From positions 74,026,400 through 74,090,399 of the forward strand of contig CM019064.1 of the NCBI GenBank assembly GCA_009667805.1: a stretch of 64,000 nucleotides of DNA, given 5' to 3'. The stretch comes from Leptobrachium leishanense (Eukaryota; Chordata; Amphibia; Anura; Megophryidae). Position 1 is the first letter of the stretch. Each line of letters opens with the position of its first letter. The translations under genes were made by a program, and so were the position numbers. Positions 1 through 10,792 of the stretch are shown piece after piece. The notes beneath the pieces were generated by a model. That model saw nothing but the letters and a program-made list of their open reading frames with translations. It did not search any database and was not told the origin of the DNA.

Positions 1-185
1 GTGGTTTTCAATAATGCAAATATTTAGACTAAAATTCCAAATTGCTGAGCCGTAAAATCAAACCGTGTCTGCAATGAATTTACAAAACTGATCTGAATAT
101 AATTGGTTTGATTTGTTTTTATTCAAATGAGTGAAAATATTACACTCGCTGCCATCAAAATCCCTAATCTGGACACTAATCACAA

Positions 186-366
186 ACAAAAAACAAATAG
201 TAACCCTAACCTTAAAAGTAACCCTAATCCTAACCCTAATATTAACCATACTCCTTACCATAAAAGTAACCCCAATCCTAATGCTAGTCCTAACCGTAAA
301 GTTAGCCTTAAACCTAAAAGTAACCTGAATTCTAGCCTTAAAATTAACCTTAACCCCTACCCCCAC
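186..366. repeat. Degenerate telomere-like CCCTAA repeat
   Basis: About 180 bp of imperfect units built on AACCCTAA, AACCTTAA and AAAAGTAACC. The permuted CCCTAA word recurs many times but never in a long uninterrupted run. This is an interstitial, decayed telomere-like or satellite repeat, not a chromosome end. A second telomere-like block lies at 6170-6310. Confidence 0.6.
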
Positions 367-989
367 CCTAAAAGCCACGGTAACCTGTTTTGGCGCTGCA
401 GCTGTTTTGGCATTGTCCGTTCGTGCAGGCCCTTTTGGCAGCCCTGGAGGTGACTTGAGAGACTCTGGTCCACTGCACTTCCTGTCGTACCACTTGACCC
501 TTTACAGACTCATTCCTGGCACCCGCACCATGGATGCTATCTCTCGAGCCTGGTCTCTGATGTGCTGTGTCATGGACGCCCAGTGGTTCACGTGGAACGA
601 CTTGCTGCTGCGCCATGAAGTCGTTGATGTTCGCAACTGCCAGAGGCTGATCTGAAGCATGCCGGGTGAGTACGTTGTCATCGACAGCCTCAGCAGAAGA
701 GAAGAGGAAGAAGAGGAGTTGTAAGTTTTCTTAGCTGTACTTATTTACTGTGTTTTTTTTTCTCTCTTTTTTCCCACTTCCTCTCCACCCCCTATACCCC
801 TTACCCCACTTTTCTGCCATCTTCCCCTTCTTTCTCCCTCCCTTCTTCTCTAAGCATAGATAGTCTTGTGAGTTTTCGAGGGTTCGGGACTGGTGCTAAT
901 AAAGATAGTTCACCACTCCACTGCATTACCCGGGCTTTAGAGTGACAAAATAGGAAAGTATGGTTCTGACTTGCATGTTGGGAAAATGT
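367..989. other. Unassigned intergenic DNA with a pyrimidine tract
   Basis: No gene recognised. Short open frames at 407-655 (both strands) resemble nothing I know and have no conserved motif. Positions 745-852 form a long C/T-rich tract, a possible decayed microsatellite. An unclassified transposon remnant is possible for 370-700. Confidence 0.4.
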
Positions 990-1785
990 CAGTGGCGTAA
1001 CTAGAAACCTGAGGGCCCTGGTGCGAGAATCCATGAAGGGCCCCCCTCACCCCCTTTTTTTTTCTCCTAAAATATAAAAAGATACAACGCCATTTATATT
1101 AATTAGTTCAACTTACTTTAATTAGGTCATTAAATAGGTCACCACCATATTGAAAGCACCCCCCCCCCCGGTAATCCTGACAATCCTGACACACTGCACA
1201 TTACAGAGCTCCACAGCAATAAAACTCCCTGTAATGTGCGGTGTGTATGAGCATATCACAGAGCTCCACAGCAATAAAACTCACAGGAAGCACTGGGGTG
1301 TATTAGCAGGTACAGAATCCACAGCAATATAACCCACAGGAAGCACTGGGGTGTTTGAGCAGGTACAGAATCCACAGCAAGAACCTGAAGGAACCATGAC
1401 TGCCCCCCCTACCCTTGGCAAAAACATACCCCCCTCCTGTTAACATGAATTGGTCCCCTTCCTGGTCCACAATGTTGACTCCAGACAGTATCACATTTTT
1501 TTTCCAGGTTCACTATGACCTCTTCAGTCCATCCCATTTTTAAAGTAATTTTCACTATGTGTATCTCACAGAGCTCCACAGCAATAAAACTCACAGTAAT
1601 GTGCAATGTGTATCAGTGTAAATCACAGAGCTCCAAAGTATAGCTCACAAATAAGTATAACATAAATTAAAAGAAGAATTATATATTATAGGCAAGCCTC
1701 CAGGCAGGCAAGTGTGGGCCCCCCCCCCGGACTCAAGGGCCCGGGTGCGGTCGCACCCTCTGCACCCCTGGTAGTTACGCCCTTG
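990..1785. mobile_element. Non-autonomous hAT-like element
   Basis: The terminal inverted repeats are imperfect: CAGTGGCGTAACTA on the left and, read inward, CAAGGGCGTAACTA on the right. Perfect 8-bp duplications GAAAATGT flank the element at 982-989 and 1786-1793. An 8-bp target duplication with CAGNGGCG-type ends is the hAT signature. There is no transposase. The interior holds C-rich runs and tandem copies of a 50-65 bp monomer. Confidence 0.85.
1190..1640. repeat. Tandem ~55-65 bp monomers inside the hAT-like element
   Basis: The block contains CACAGAGCTCCACAGC-AATAAAACT repeated with variable spacers at about 1200, 1260, 1310, 1370 and 1570. Antisense copies of the same monomer lie at about 3140-3280 in the neighbouring, different hAT-like element. 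A single related word occurs near 39930. AATAAA words recur only as part of the monomer. Confidence 0.65.
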
Positions 1786-1850
1786 GAAAATGTATTACAC
1801 AATTTTTGTTCTATGTTATTTTTTGTTCAGTTGTATTGTTGCATTAATGC

Positions 1851-3351
1851 CAGGGCCGGCCCGTCCATGGAGCAGGGTGGAGCACTGGCGCCAGGCGGCG
1901 GACATTTGAGGGCGGCAAATTCGCCAACTCTGTGCCGCTGCGCTGCACTATTTTTCGTTGCGCCACAGCAGCATCCAATTTGCCGCCGGCGCATCATGGA
2001 TGACCCTCCTCACGAGTGATGCCGCTAACCGCGCCCACCCTGACCCACACGCATGCGTCCACAGTCCATGCGGCCAGCGCGGGATCAAGACGCCGCCACA
2101 TATCGGGTGGGTCAGGTGGACGGCGGGCAGAGGGATCGTCGGGCTGCTGCTGCGGGCGCACACCAGGTCAGTCACTGCCAGGCGCCAGCAGCTTTCCATT
2201 TGGTGCTCCCGGCCACCGGTTTGGGGGTCACTGTGCCGAGCAGGAGACTGAGGCAGCGGCGCGTGAGGATACATGAAAGCTGTTCAACATCCGCACGCAC
2301 GCCTCGCTCCCAGCATCTAGTGACAGTCGCCGAGGGACCGGGGGTCTGTTTGCTGCGAGGGAGAAAGCTCAGAGAGCAGCCGGAGCCTGAAGAGCGGTCA
2401 ATCGTGGGAAGATTTACAGCAGCGATCGCCTGGTGAAAGCAGCGGATTCTCCGAGTGAATGATCCAGAGCAGGTAAGTTTTCCAGGACTCACTCTGCATA
2501 TACTCGCTGTCTGCTCTCACTTCAGTCACTTCTCTCTGCTTTCTGTTTCACACTTTTCCCGTCCCTTTCTTCAGTTTTTTCTCCTCTCATTGCTGTGACT
2601 TTGTTTTTTCTGAATACACAACTACATATGTATACAGAGAGAATAAGTAAATGTATACATAACACTCTCTATACATGGGATTCTCTTATGCACACATTCA
2701 CAATTACTTATTGTCTATACAGAGCACTCTCGTACAGTTACTTATTTTCTCTTTATATACATCACACTTGTGCACACATTTACTTATTCTATATATATAT
2801 ATACACATAACACTCATGCACACATACACACGCTCACCCACACTTATCTCTCACTCACACATCTCTCTGACACACACACATCCAGGTTATCCCTTAATCT
2901 CTCTCTCACCGCCGCTCTCCCACACCTGACAGCATGTGTGTGGCCGAGGTAGGCAGTCACTGCACTGGACCGCCAGTGCTTCAGCAGGGCAGACAAACTG
3001 AGGAGCAGCACGTGCACATCCCTCCTGGCTCCTTCTGACCAACCGCGGCAACAGTCCCCCCAAGACCAGACCAGGTACCGTATCTGGGGTCTTCCTGGGT
3101 ATACATGTATCTGGGGACTGTGTATTTATATACAGAATGATATATGTTGAGCACTGTGATACGCTCATACACAATGCACATTACTGTTAGGTTTATTGCT
3201 GTGGAGCTCTGTGATATGCTCATACACACTGCACATTACTGTATGTTTTATTGCTGTGGAGCTCTATGATACGCTCGTCTCATGTTTTTTTTTTGGGGGG
3301 GCAGCATTTCATCCATCGCTCCAGGCAGCACAGTGGCTTGGGCCGGCCCTG
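1851..3351. mobile_element. Non-autonomous hAT-like element, 1.5 kb
   Basis: The termini are CAGGGCCGGCCC and GGGCCGGCCCTG. Perfect 8-bp duplications ATTAATGC sit at 1843-1850 and 3352-3359. The left third (1860-2460) is GC- and CpG-rich. The middle is CA/TA-rich microsatellite. The right end carries antisense copies of the monomer seen at 1190-1640. No transposase frame is present. Overlapping open frames at 1950-2490 are on both strands and reflect GC content. Confidence 0.88.
2595..2890. repeat. CA/TA-rich low-complexity tract
   Basis: Imperfect ACACAT, TATACA and CTCACACA words within the 1.5-kb hAT-like element. The open frames here are low-complexity artefacts. Confidence 0.6.
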
Positions 3352-3482
3352 ATTAATGCATTTCGTATGCGTCTGACTGTGCTGTGTCACAGGTTTCTTC
3401 TCTGCCTGTGCCGTGTCACAGATTGCTTGTTTCTAAATAAATGTTACCATCTTCAATAAAAAACCAAATACAAAACAAATGC

Positions 3483-3560
3483 CTGAAATGTTTAGTTAGT
3501 GGAGGCTAACTAAACATTTCAGCATACCTGACATGTTGGGCGGCTAAGCCGCTTACCAAC
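3483..3560. other. Two adjacent DNA hairpins
   Basis: A perfect 17-bp inverted repeat (CTGAAATGTTTAGTTAG at 3483-3499 against 3506-3522) has a 6-base loop, TGGAGG. It is followed by a second imperfect stem around GCGGCTAAGCCGC at about 3540-3552. No gene encloses them. They may be a foldback-element remnant or the end of an unrecognised transposon. Confidence 0.6.
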
Positions 3561-4150
3561 CTGTAAAAAGAAAATATCATGTACCTTCCTTCTGGGCTCA
3601 GGATTATGCTTCCTTTCCTTCTGCATCCAGGACCAAGACGGCCCTCTCAGAAGGAACTACATCTCCTATAAAGAACAGGGCAGTGCTAATTAGGCATTGG
3701 CTGTTGGCTAACCCTATATGGGGAAAAAGGGAGTCCTCCATCCGCCTGCTGATGAACCTGTGGTGTACCACACTGCCCCTAATAACACTGTCACAATATG
3801 TATTTGAAGATGTAGTACAATCTTTACAAAAAAGAAAATGATATATATTTTAAGAAGAAAATTTTCAAAATGTGCAAAAGAACATATTTTGCCCTTTTAA
3901 ATCTCTGAATGACAGTAACTATTCCCCAGCCTAATGAATACAGACTATAACCTTACATGTATGCTCATGGATAAACAGCCTTTTATTGCTTAATTAAATC
4001 TTACTGCACAGTAAAATGCCTTTTATTCCTTTTTTAACTGAGAATTCAATTATCTCATTGCAGTTAAATATAGTTCTCAACTGAGCAAGATATTATCAGG
4101 CATAATACAGTGTATTGATACTCAAACAGGGAAAATTATTTTGAGCCGGT
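3561..4150. other. AT-rich intergenic DNA, nothing recognised
   Basis: No open frame of note, no repeat structure and no RNA gene visible. It ends at the start of a LINE fragment. Confidence 0.4.
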
Positions 4151-4186
4151 ACAATCTTTGGTTTCAAAAAATACAAAATTAAATAT

Positions 4187-4735
4187 TTGTTGAAACAAAA
4201 GAAAAGTGGTACAGCGCTATTAATATTCTTGTATTACATGACAAATGCAAACCTGGTGTTTAAGAGCATCTCTGGGAAGCTGCCACCCTACCTGAATAGA
4301 CTGCTTCCCCCAGCAGCTCCCTCATCCTATAACCTCCGATCCAGGACCAGCACCTTACTTGCTATACCACAATACAAAAAGACAGTGGCTCGGTCCTCAT
4401 TTTCCTACAGAGCACCACAATTATGGAATAACCTTCCAGACACCATCAAATCTTCCCCAGTCTTAAGTCACTCAAAAGCTCCTTACTAACATACCTCAAT
4501 ACAGAATGCACCTGTAAACATGTAACCTAGTGACTATATTTCCTACATATTTTTCTGTTAATCTGTATATATTTGGTGTTGTTTTTTTAATATCTTGCAT
4601 TGTATTACTTTGTATTTCTGTAACTGTAACACTTCAATGTTCTTGAACCCAGGACATACTTGAAAACGAGAGAAATCTCAATGTATCCTTCCTGGTAAAA
4701 TCCTTTTATAAATAAAATAAAATAAATAAATAAAA
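4187..4735 (+). mobile_element. LINE 3' end (reverse transcriptase C-terminus plus tail)
   Basis: A roughly 100-codon frame shows the terminal module common to CR1/L2/Rex-type reverse transcriptases. It has a leucine/proline-rich LPPYLNRLLPP block, an NLRSRT motif, and the RAPQLWNNLP motif close to the end. A 3' untranslated tail follows, ending in ATAAATAAAATAAATAAAT-type repeats. The upstream endonuclease and RT core are missing, so this is a 5'-truncated copy. Part of the tail (4650-4702) matches the tail of the SINE at 51677-51866. Confidence 0.75.
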
Positions 4736-4765
4736 TGCAGAGATCCCAAATGAATAAAACGCATC

Positions 4766-5512
4766 GGGCTATATTACATTTTTCCCGCGAACATCCTCGC
4801 GCAAAGCGAAAATCTTTTGCGCCAAGCATTAAAGTTTTGCTTGCGCAAGTCAACGCTGGTATCACAATTCTCGCACGTCTTTTCATCCGCCGATCAATAA
4901 CACACGCAAACAGGACGCGCCCAAATACTCGATCAGTACTGTTGCGCACAAAAATCAGTGTGCGCACTGTTTTCTTCTCGCGATTCAGCCACTCAGAAAT
5001 AAGAACCTCAATTATTTCACGTTAAGAAATTGCGTCTGCCACAGTCAATCTGAACATATACTGTATGCTGCAGCAATAATACATGCACACACAACTTCTC
5101 CATTTTATTGTTTGGGTATGAGTTGAATCGGCAACTATACTTTGCTGCATTTTTTTTTTTTGGGCTGTTGTATTTGGGTTCGGCCAGGTTGTCCAGATTT
5201 GCCATTAACACCAGCTTTTAGAAGTTGCTGAAATTATGCGCGCAAAGGCTATGCAGTAATTACCGCGAAATAGATTGTAATACCATCCTCGTAGCAGCGC
5301 ACATTCGCATTTGCGCTCACAATGTTAAGTATAGGACGCGCAAAGTACAGTAAGCTGGTGCAGGGTTCGCGCAGGTTCACCCGCGGTAGACGATTGCACG
5401 TGGTTGTTGCGCTGACTATTTAATACGGGATTTGGCGCAAATGGTTTTACCCCTTGCGTTACTTTTTTTTTGCGCCGGCGCAAACGTTTGCGTGAAGATT
5501 GTAATTTAGCCC
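4766..5512. mobile_element. TIR element rich in GCGCAA words
   Basis: The ends GGGCTATATTACA and TGTAATTTAGCCC are near-perfect inverted repeats, with ATC on both sides as a possible 3-bp duplication. The interior repeats TTGCGC/GCGCAA and CGC words on both strands. No transposase. It may be related to the GGGCTCTATT-ended element at 61804-62961. Confidence 0.55.
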
Positions 5513-5984
5513 ATCCTGTGTCAGGTTTCAGTCACTGGAAAATATTCACTCTAGAGAAACTGTGATATTTTACTTGAGCGATTGCCAGATTCCCAACGTA
5601 TTCTTATTTGGCTTCCTTAATATTTTCGTTAGAAAGCCTTGAACTCGCACATTTGCCATTTTTGAGCTCATACCCCTCTTCCATGGTCCTTTCTGGAAAT
5701 TGGACGGTTGAAATAGAATACATCGTTCTTCTTCTAGACTTCATTTTAGCTACATAAACAACTCAGGCTGTGAAGTCACAGAAAAACAAAAAAAATAGTC
5801 CAGTCACACATCCAGAAAAAAAATAAACGGACCCTCTTTAATTATTTAGGATTAACTGCATCAATACCAAGATCAAGTATACTCTTGTGGGTGGCTACAT
5901 TACTATGAGCTCCAACTACACTGTCTGCAGTATTTCCTGGATTACTGAATAGATGAAATACTCCTCGGTAAGGGAGTCCAGGGT
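5513..5984. other. Intergenic DNA, nothing recognised
   Basis: No gene, repeat unit or motif that I can support. Confidence 0.35.
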
Positions 5985-6515
5985 TGGGTCAAAATCCCAA
6001 CAACCAAGTTCCCGAATGTCAACATCTCGTCGGCCAACTTCCCAACAGAAAAAGTACCCAATTTACCATGTTCCCAACACAGACAACTCCCTGACAGCCA
6101 ACGTCCTGACATCCAATATCCAGACGGAGCAAGTGCCTGACGGTCATCTTCCCGACATCCAAAATTTCTAGGGTTAACCCTAACCACCTAACCCTAACTC
6201 TAATACCCTAAACCTATCCCTCACCCTGCAACCCTAGCCCCCTAACCCTAAATCCTTAACACTAAACCTAACTCCCTAATCTTCTAACCCTAACCATAAT
6301 TCCCTAACAGTCTGGGAGTTTGGATGTTGGGAAGTTGGCTGTCGGGCACTTGGTCTTTCAGGATATTGGATGCAAGGAAGTTGGCCGTCGGGGAGTTGTC
6401 TGTGTTGGGAACGTGGTATATTGGGCAGTTGTTCTGTCGGGAAGTTGGCCGTCTGGATATTGGCATTCGGGATGGGAACTGGTTGTCGGGATTCTGTCCG
6501 GGGGTCGGTCAGTAG
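5985..6515. repeat. Long palindrome with telomere-like centre
   Basis: The left arm (5985-6170) repeats CAACTTCCCGAC-like words. The right arm (6310-6515) carries the complementary GTCGGGAAGTTGG-like words. Between them lies about 140 bp of CCCTAACCCTAA-type sequence (6170-6310). Each arm is itself built of degenerate ~13-25 bp units. Open frames over both arms are by-products of the repeat. Confidence 0.7.
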
Positions 6516-6679
6516 GCTCAATGTTCATATGAAGAAGATGGCATTCTTGCTTGGTTTACATGTATCATTTCATTATAGAAAGAAGGGTAGAAGAGCGTGT
6601 TGGAGCAGCCGTTGATTGGTTCATTTTTACACCCCTTCACCTTGATTATACTCAATCTTCAAAAGCTCCTGCAGGAGTC

Positions 6680-6860
6680 CACCATCGAGTAAACTCAATC
6701 TGGCCATATTCTTGAGCAATGCAAAGGAATTTTGTTTACTTGATACTAAATTAATTTGTAAATGGGTTCCAGAAAGCATTCCCAAATTTCTAGGACCTTG
6801 GACATGTCAATCACGGTGCTGACGCTATTTGAAGAAATTGGACATCAGGTTTTCTTTAAC
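6680..6860. repeat. Dispersed repeat, copy 1
   Basis: Shares the word order CTGGCCATATT, GAGCAATGCAAAGGAAT, GGACATGTCAA and GCTATTTGAA with 7745-7915 in the same orientation. Family unknown, no coding capacity. The rest of 6530-7740 shows nothing recognisable. Confidence 0.5.
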
Positions 6861-7744
6861 AGAAACACAGACCCCCAGCTGTATTATTGTACATGTAATT
6901 GCACTTTTTTGGCCTTCAGGAGTCCTCTGCATGTCAAATAAGCTTACTGCCTCTATAAAGTATCCAAACTGTATTTTATGAAGGGTACATTAATTTCTTC
7001 GTTGTCTGCAATGGAAAGAATTTTTTCCATAAATCCTCCAGGTCCTGGCTGCTTTATAAAAAGCAACTTGGCGGTGAAGGGGTTAATGGTACATAGAAGT
7101 AGGAAGCAAAATGACCCAATATGTCATTGTTTGCTGAGTGTTTAAAGAATCAACTGCTCTGCCTTATTCAATAAGCCCAATAGGTAACATCTGACAGTTT
7201 TAGTGCTGCAGACATTGCTCAATGCAGTAATTAAAACTAGAGCTGGATGCATATATCAGCGGACTGGAAATAGCCTAGACAGAACCCATGCTGTGCTGGA
7301 AAGCAATCATTTCCCGGGCACAGGCTGATCAAGCAAAATGAGAACAACAGGGAAAATCAGTGTTAATTTACAGAGACAATATACAGTATATAAATGAGAA
7401 CCGTATGGAACAGCATGAACCCAGAAGAAAATTCATAAGCAATTACGGCTTGAATGAAAATACAGAAAGGTTGGGATACTTTGCTTAGACATCGTTAGAG
7501 TAGTGTTTCGTAAAAAAAGTTTACATAATGAGCATGTTTCACTGCATTATTATTATCAACAATGGAGAACAGTGATTAACACAAGCGTGCCAACCATGTG
7601 TCATTAAGGTGTGCACCCTGGAACATTCATTAAAATATAACATGCAGGAAATTATATTGTTTTTAAAAAACACAAAATTATAGATTAACCCCCATTCACT
7701 ACCAAAATCGACTTAGCTCAAACTCGAAATGCTTGCGCAGATCC

Positions 7745-7915
7745 TGAGATCGAGTTACGTTGATCTGGCCATATTATGGAGCAATGCAAAGGAATGAGGA
7801 ATGTTGTTTATCGAAAGTGAAATTGGTTTCCAAATGGGCTCCAGATTGTGCCCATAACGTTTCAGCACTCGGACATGTCAACCGAGGTGCTGCAGCTATT
7901 TGAACAGCTAGTGCT
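7745..7915. repeat. Dispersed repeat, copy 2
   Basis: Same word order as 6680-6860 with several small indels. The flanking 7915-8284 contains no gene. Confidence 0.5.
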
Positions 7916-8284
7916 ATATAAAGGTTATTCACAAAGTCCTGAACTTGTCACCGAAGTGCAGCAAATGATAAATTTCACCCTAAGGGTACGTCTGTTCACA
8001 AAGCTTTCCGTTTTCCAAATACTGGCGAATTGATGGCGAAATACTGTACAGTTCGCACGTGTTCGGCGGCAGAGAAATTGTCCCATAGAGAAGTAATGGT
8101 CCATTTATTTACAGAATGTAAAGTGACAGCGAACTGACCTGATTTTCGTTGATTCCGATGACAGGTTTAAACAGGCAAATCCCAAAGGTTTCAAAGTAAA
8201 AAAGTAATATCATTAATTTAAAAAAAAAAACATTTATTCTTTCCAATTTCAGCAAAAAGCCTTTTTGATTTTTACAACACCTTT

Positions 8285-9184
8285 CAGGGTTATCCAAAGA
8301 GATCCGAATTGCTTGAGAAAGGTAACCGAACGCTGAAAATCAGTGTTCGGTTACCTTTCCTGACCATTCGGCTATCCAGAGAGCAGGCAATTCGCCAAAT
8401 CCTGGCGAATTGCCTGAACATACGGTGCCTGTTCGGTCCCTGTTCGAGGGCAGTGAAATCCCCATAGAGAAGCACTGCTTCGGCTATTCAGAGAACACAA
8501 ACCAGCAGTGAAAGGTTCCCGAAATGCCCTGTCATTCGGTGGTTTCATTCGACAAATTTATTCAGGAGAATCCCATAGGCTTCAATGTTAAAAATATTCC
8601 CGTTTTAATTCAATATCTAATAAACCGTTCATTATAAAATTCTGCAGCAAAAAGTCTCTTTATTTATAGATTTTTTAGGATACTTTAAGCATTTTTCGGA
8701 TTTTTTTTTATTTTTTTAAAAGTCCAATTTTTTTTTATTTATTTTTTCAGTTTACTTATTTTTTTTGTAACAGCTCTCTTTATTATCATTCCCTGGACCT
8801 CCTGTGAAACTTTCAGACATTTTCGCTCAGTAGTTTCTTTGCAAACAGCGTTTCATTTTCCCAGATTCATACAAATGGTTTTTCTAATTTATTCACTGCC
8901 TCCTCTACTTCACAGCTGCTTCGGCTCTGTGTGATTCGGCTCCTGTTCGGCTCCTGTTCGGCTTTTTCGAAGGTTAGTCCAGATGTTTTTGCTTGTTTTC
9001 AGCGTGCATTCGGTTAGTTTTCGTCAGGTTTTCGGCAGCTTTTCCCTGCAATTCGGGGACCCGTGGCTGTTTGCTGAATACACCGCAGGGTCACCGAAAT
9101 GCAATCGGCAAAAGGAACCGAATTGAAGAGAACGAAAAGTCACCGAACGTGCGGTGACTTTTCGAATCTCTTTGGATAACCCTG
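8285..9184. mobile_element. Harbinger-like non-autonomous element, copy 1
   Basis: It begins CAGGGTTATCCAAAGAGATC and ends in the complement, TCTCTTTGGATAACCCTG. The flanks are TTT on both sides, fitting the 3-bp duplications of PIF/Harbinger elements. The interior is rich in TTCGG words and poly-T. No transposase. Further family members lie at 9263-10151, 34627-35444, 60959-61757 and, inverted, 20680-21098. Confidence 0.75.
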
Positions 9185-9262
9185 TTTGTATTTTTTAGAC
9201 AAAATTTTTGTTTCCCAATGTTTTAAAAGGCTTTTTTTTATTCTGTAACAGACATTTTTATT

Positions 9263-10151
9263 CAGGGTTATTCAAAGAGATCCGAATTGCTTGTGAAAGG
9301 TAACCGAACGCTGAAAATCAGCGTTCGGTTACCTTTCCTGACCATTCGGCTATCCAGAGAGCAGGCAATTCACCAAATCCTGGCGAATTGCCTGCACATA
9401 CGGTGCCTGTTCGGTGCCTGTTCGAGGGCAGTGAAATCCCCATGAAAAGCACTGCTTCGGCTATTCAGAGAACATAAACCAGCAGTGAAAGGTTCCCCTA
9501 ATGTCCTGCCATTCGGTGGTTTAATTCGGCAAGTTTATTCAGGAGAATCCCATAGGCTTCAATGTTAAAAATATTCCCGTTTTAATTCAATATCTAATAA
9601 CCGTTCATTATAAAATTCTGCAGCAAAAAGTCTCTTTTTTATAGATTTTTTAGGATACTTTAAGCATTTTTCTGAATTTTTTTTTTTAAAAGTCCGATTT
9701 TTTTTTTTTTTTTTCAGTTTACTTATTTTTTTTGTAACAGCCCTCTTTATTATCATTCCCTGGACCTCCCTTGAAAATTTCAGACATTTTCGCTCAGTAG
9801 TTTCTTTGCAAACAGCGTTTCATTTTCCAGATTCATACAAATGGTTTTGCTAATTTATTCACTGCCTCCTCTACGTCACAGCTGCTTCGGCTCTGTGTGA
9901 TTCGGTCTCCTGTTCGCTCCTGTTCGGCTTCTTCGAAGGTTAATCCAGATGTTTTTGCTTGTTTTCAGCGTGCCATTCGGTTAGTTTTCGTCAGGTTTGC
10001 GGCAGCTTTTCCCTGCAATTCGGGGGCCCTGTGCTGTTTGCTGAATACACCGCAGGGTCACCGAAATGGGATCGGCAAAAGGAACCGAATTGAAGAGAAC
10101 GAAAAGTCACCGAACGTGCGGTGACTTTTCGAATCTCTTTGGATAACCCTG
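9263..10151. mobile_element. Harbinger-like non-autonomous element, copy 2
   Basis: Nearly identical to copy 1, in the same orientation and separated from it by 78 bp. The termini are CAGGGTTATTCAAAGAGATC and TCTTTGGATAACCCTG. Flanking trinucleotides differ (ATT and TTT), so it may have arisen by duplication, not by clean insertion. Confidence 0.75.
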
Positions 10152-10163
10152 TTTGTTTTTTAA

Positions 10164-10788
10164 CCTCCCTGGTGGTATTCCTGAGTGTGACTCGGGGTTA
10201 AATTTCACTACCGCGAACATTAACCACGAGCCAGACACGGGCTGGATGCATACTCACCTCTGCCTGCGCTCCCTGGCTGTCCCCCGCATTGTGATCGTGG
10301 CGAGTTGCTTCCTGGTAAGGCTCCCTGTGAGTCACACGATGCAGGGGGCGGGACTAGGCAGCAAACTTAAAAAAAGTACAATAATACACTGTTTTCCAAT
10401 TTACAATGTTTATGAATGGCCACTAGGTGGCACTACAGGATAAGAAACAGACCATACATAGTCTAACCCTTGTTTTCAGACAGATTTCAGTGTTTTTTGT
10501 TGTATTTTATTGAATATCATTTATTTGCATTATTTTGGATAATTATTTTTGGGATAATAAATTATTATGTCGTTTTTCAAACTTTATCGGACTCATTGTA
10601 TTTACTATTTTTTTTTTTTTGTTTATTTATAAAGGAATTTACCAGTAAGGACTCTTGCTTGCATGGATTTCAGTGCGAGATTCCTAATTATTACAGGCTA
10701 ACTATGTACAAAAACACGTTTCCTTTAAAAAAAAAAATCGAGACGCTTTTAGACACAAAAGTTTGAAAAAATTAAACCGCCAGGGAGG
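10164..10788. mobile_element. piggyBac-like MITE
   Basis: The inverted ends are CCTCCCTGGTGG and CCGCCAGGGAGG. TTAA occurs at both boundaries (10160-10163 and 10789-10792), the piggyBac target duplication. Interior is non-coding. It contains CCACTAGGTGGCACT at 10420-10434, a match to the CTCF core consensus. Confidence 0.8.
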
Positions 10789-10792
10789 TTAA

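Noticed and set aside
407..655. 82-codon frame with methionine start
   Set aside because: Overlaps an equal frame on the other strand, shows no family motif, and has no splice or promoter context that I can support.
1948..2492. Overlapping frames of 86-127 codons
   Set aside because: They fall in the GC-rich part of a non-autonomous hAT-like element on both strands; few stops are expected from composition.
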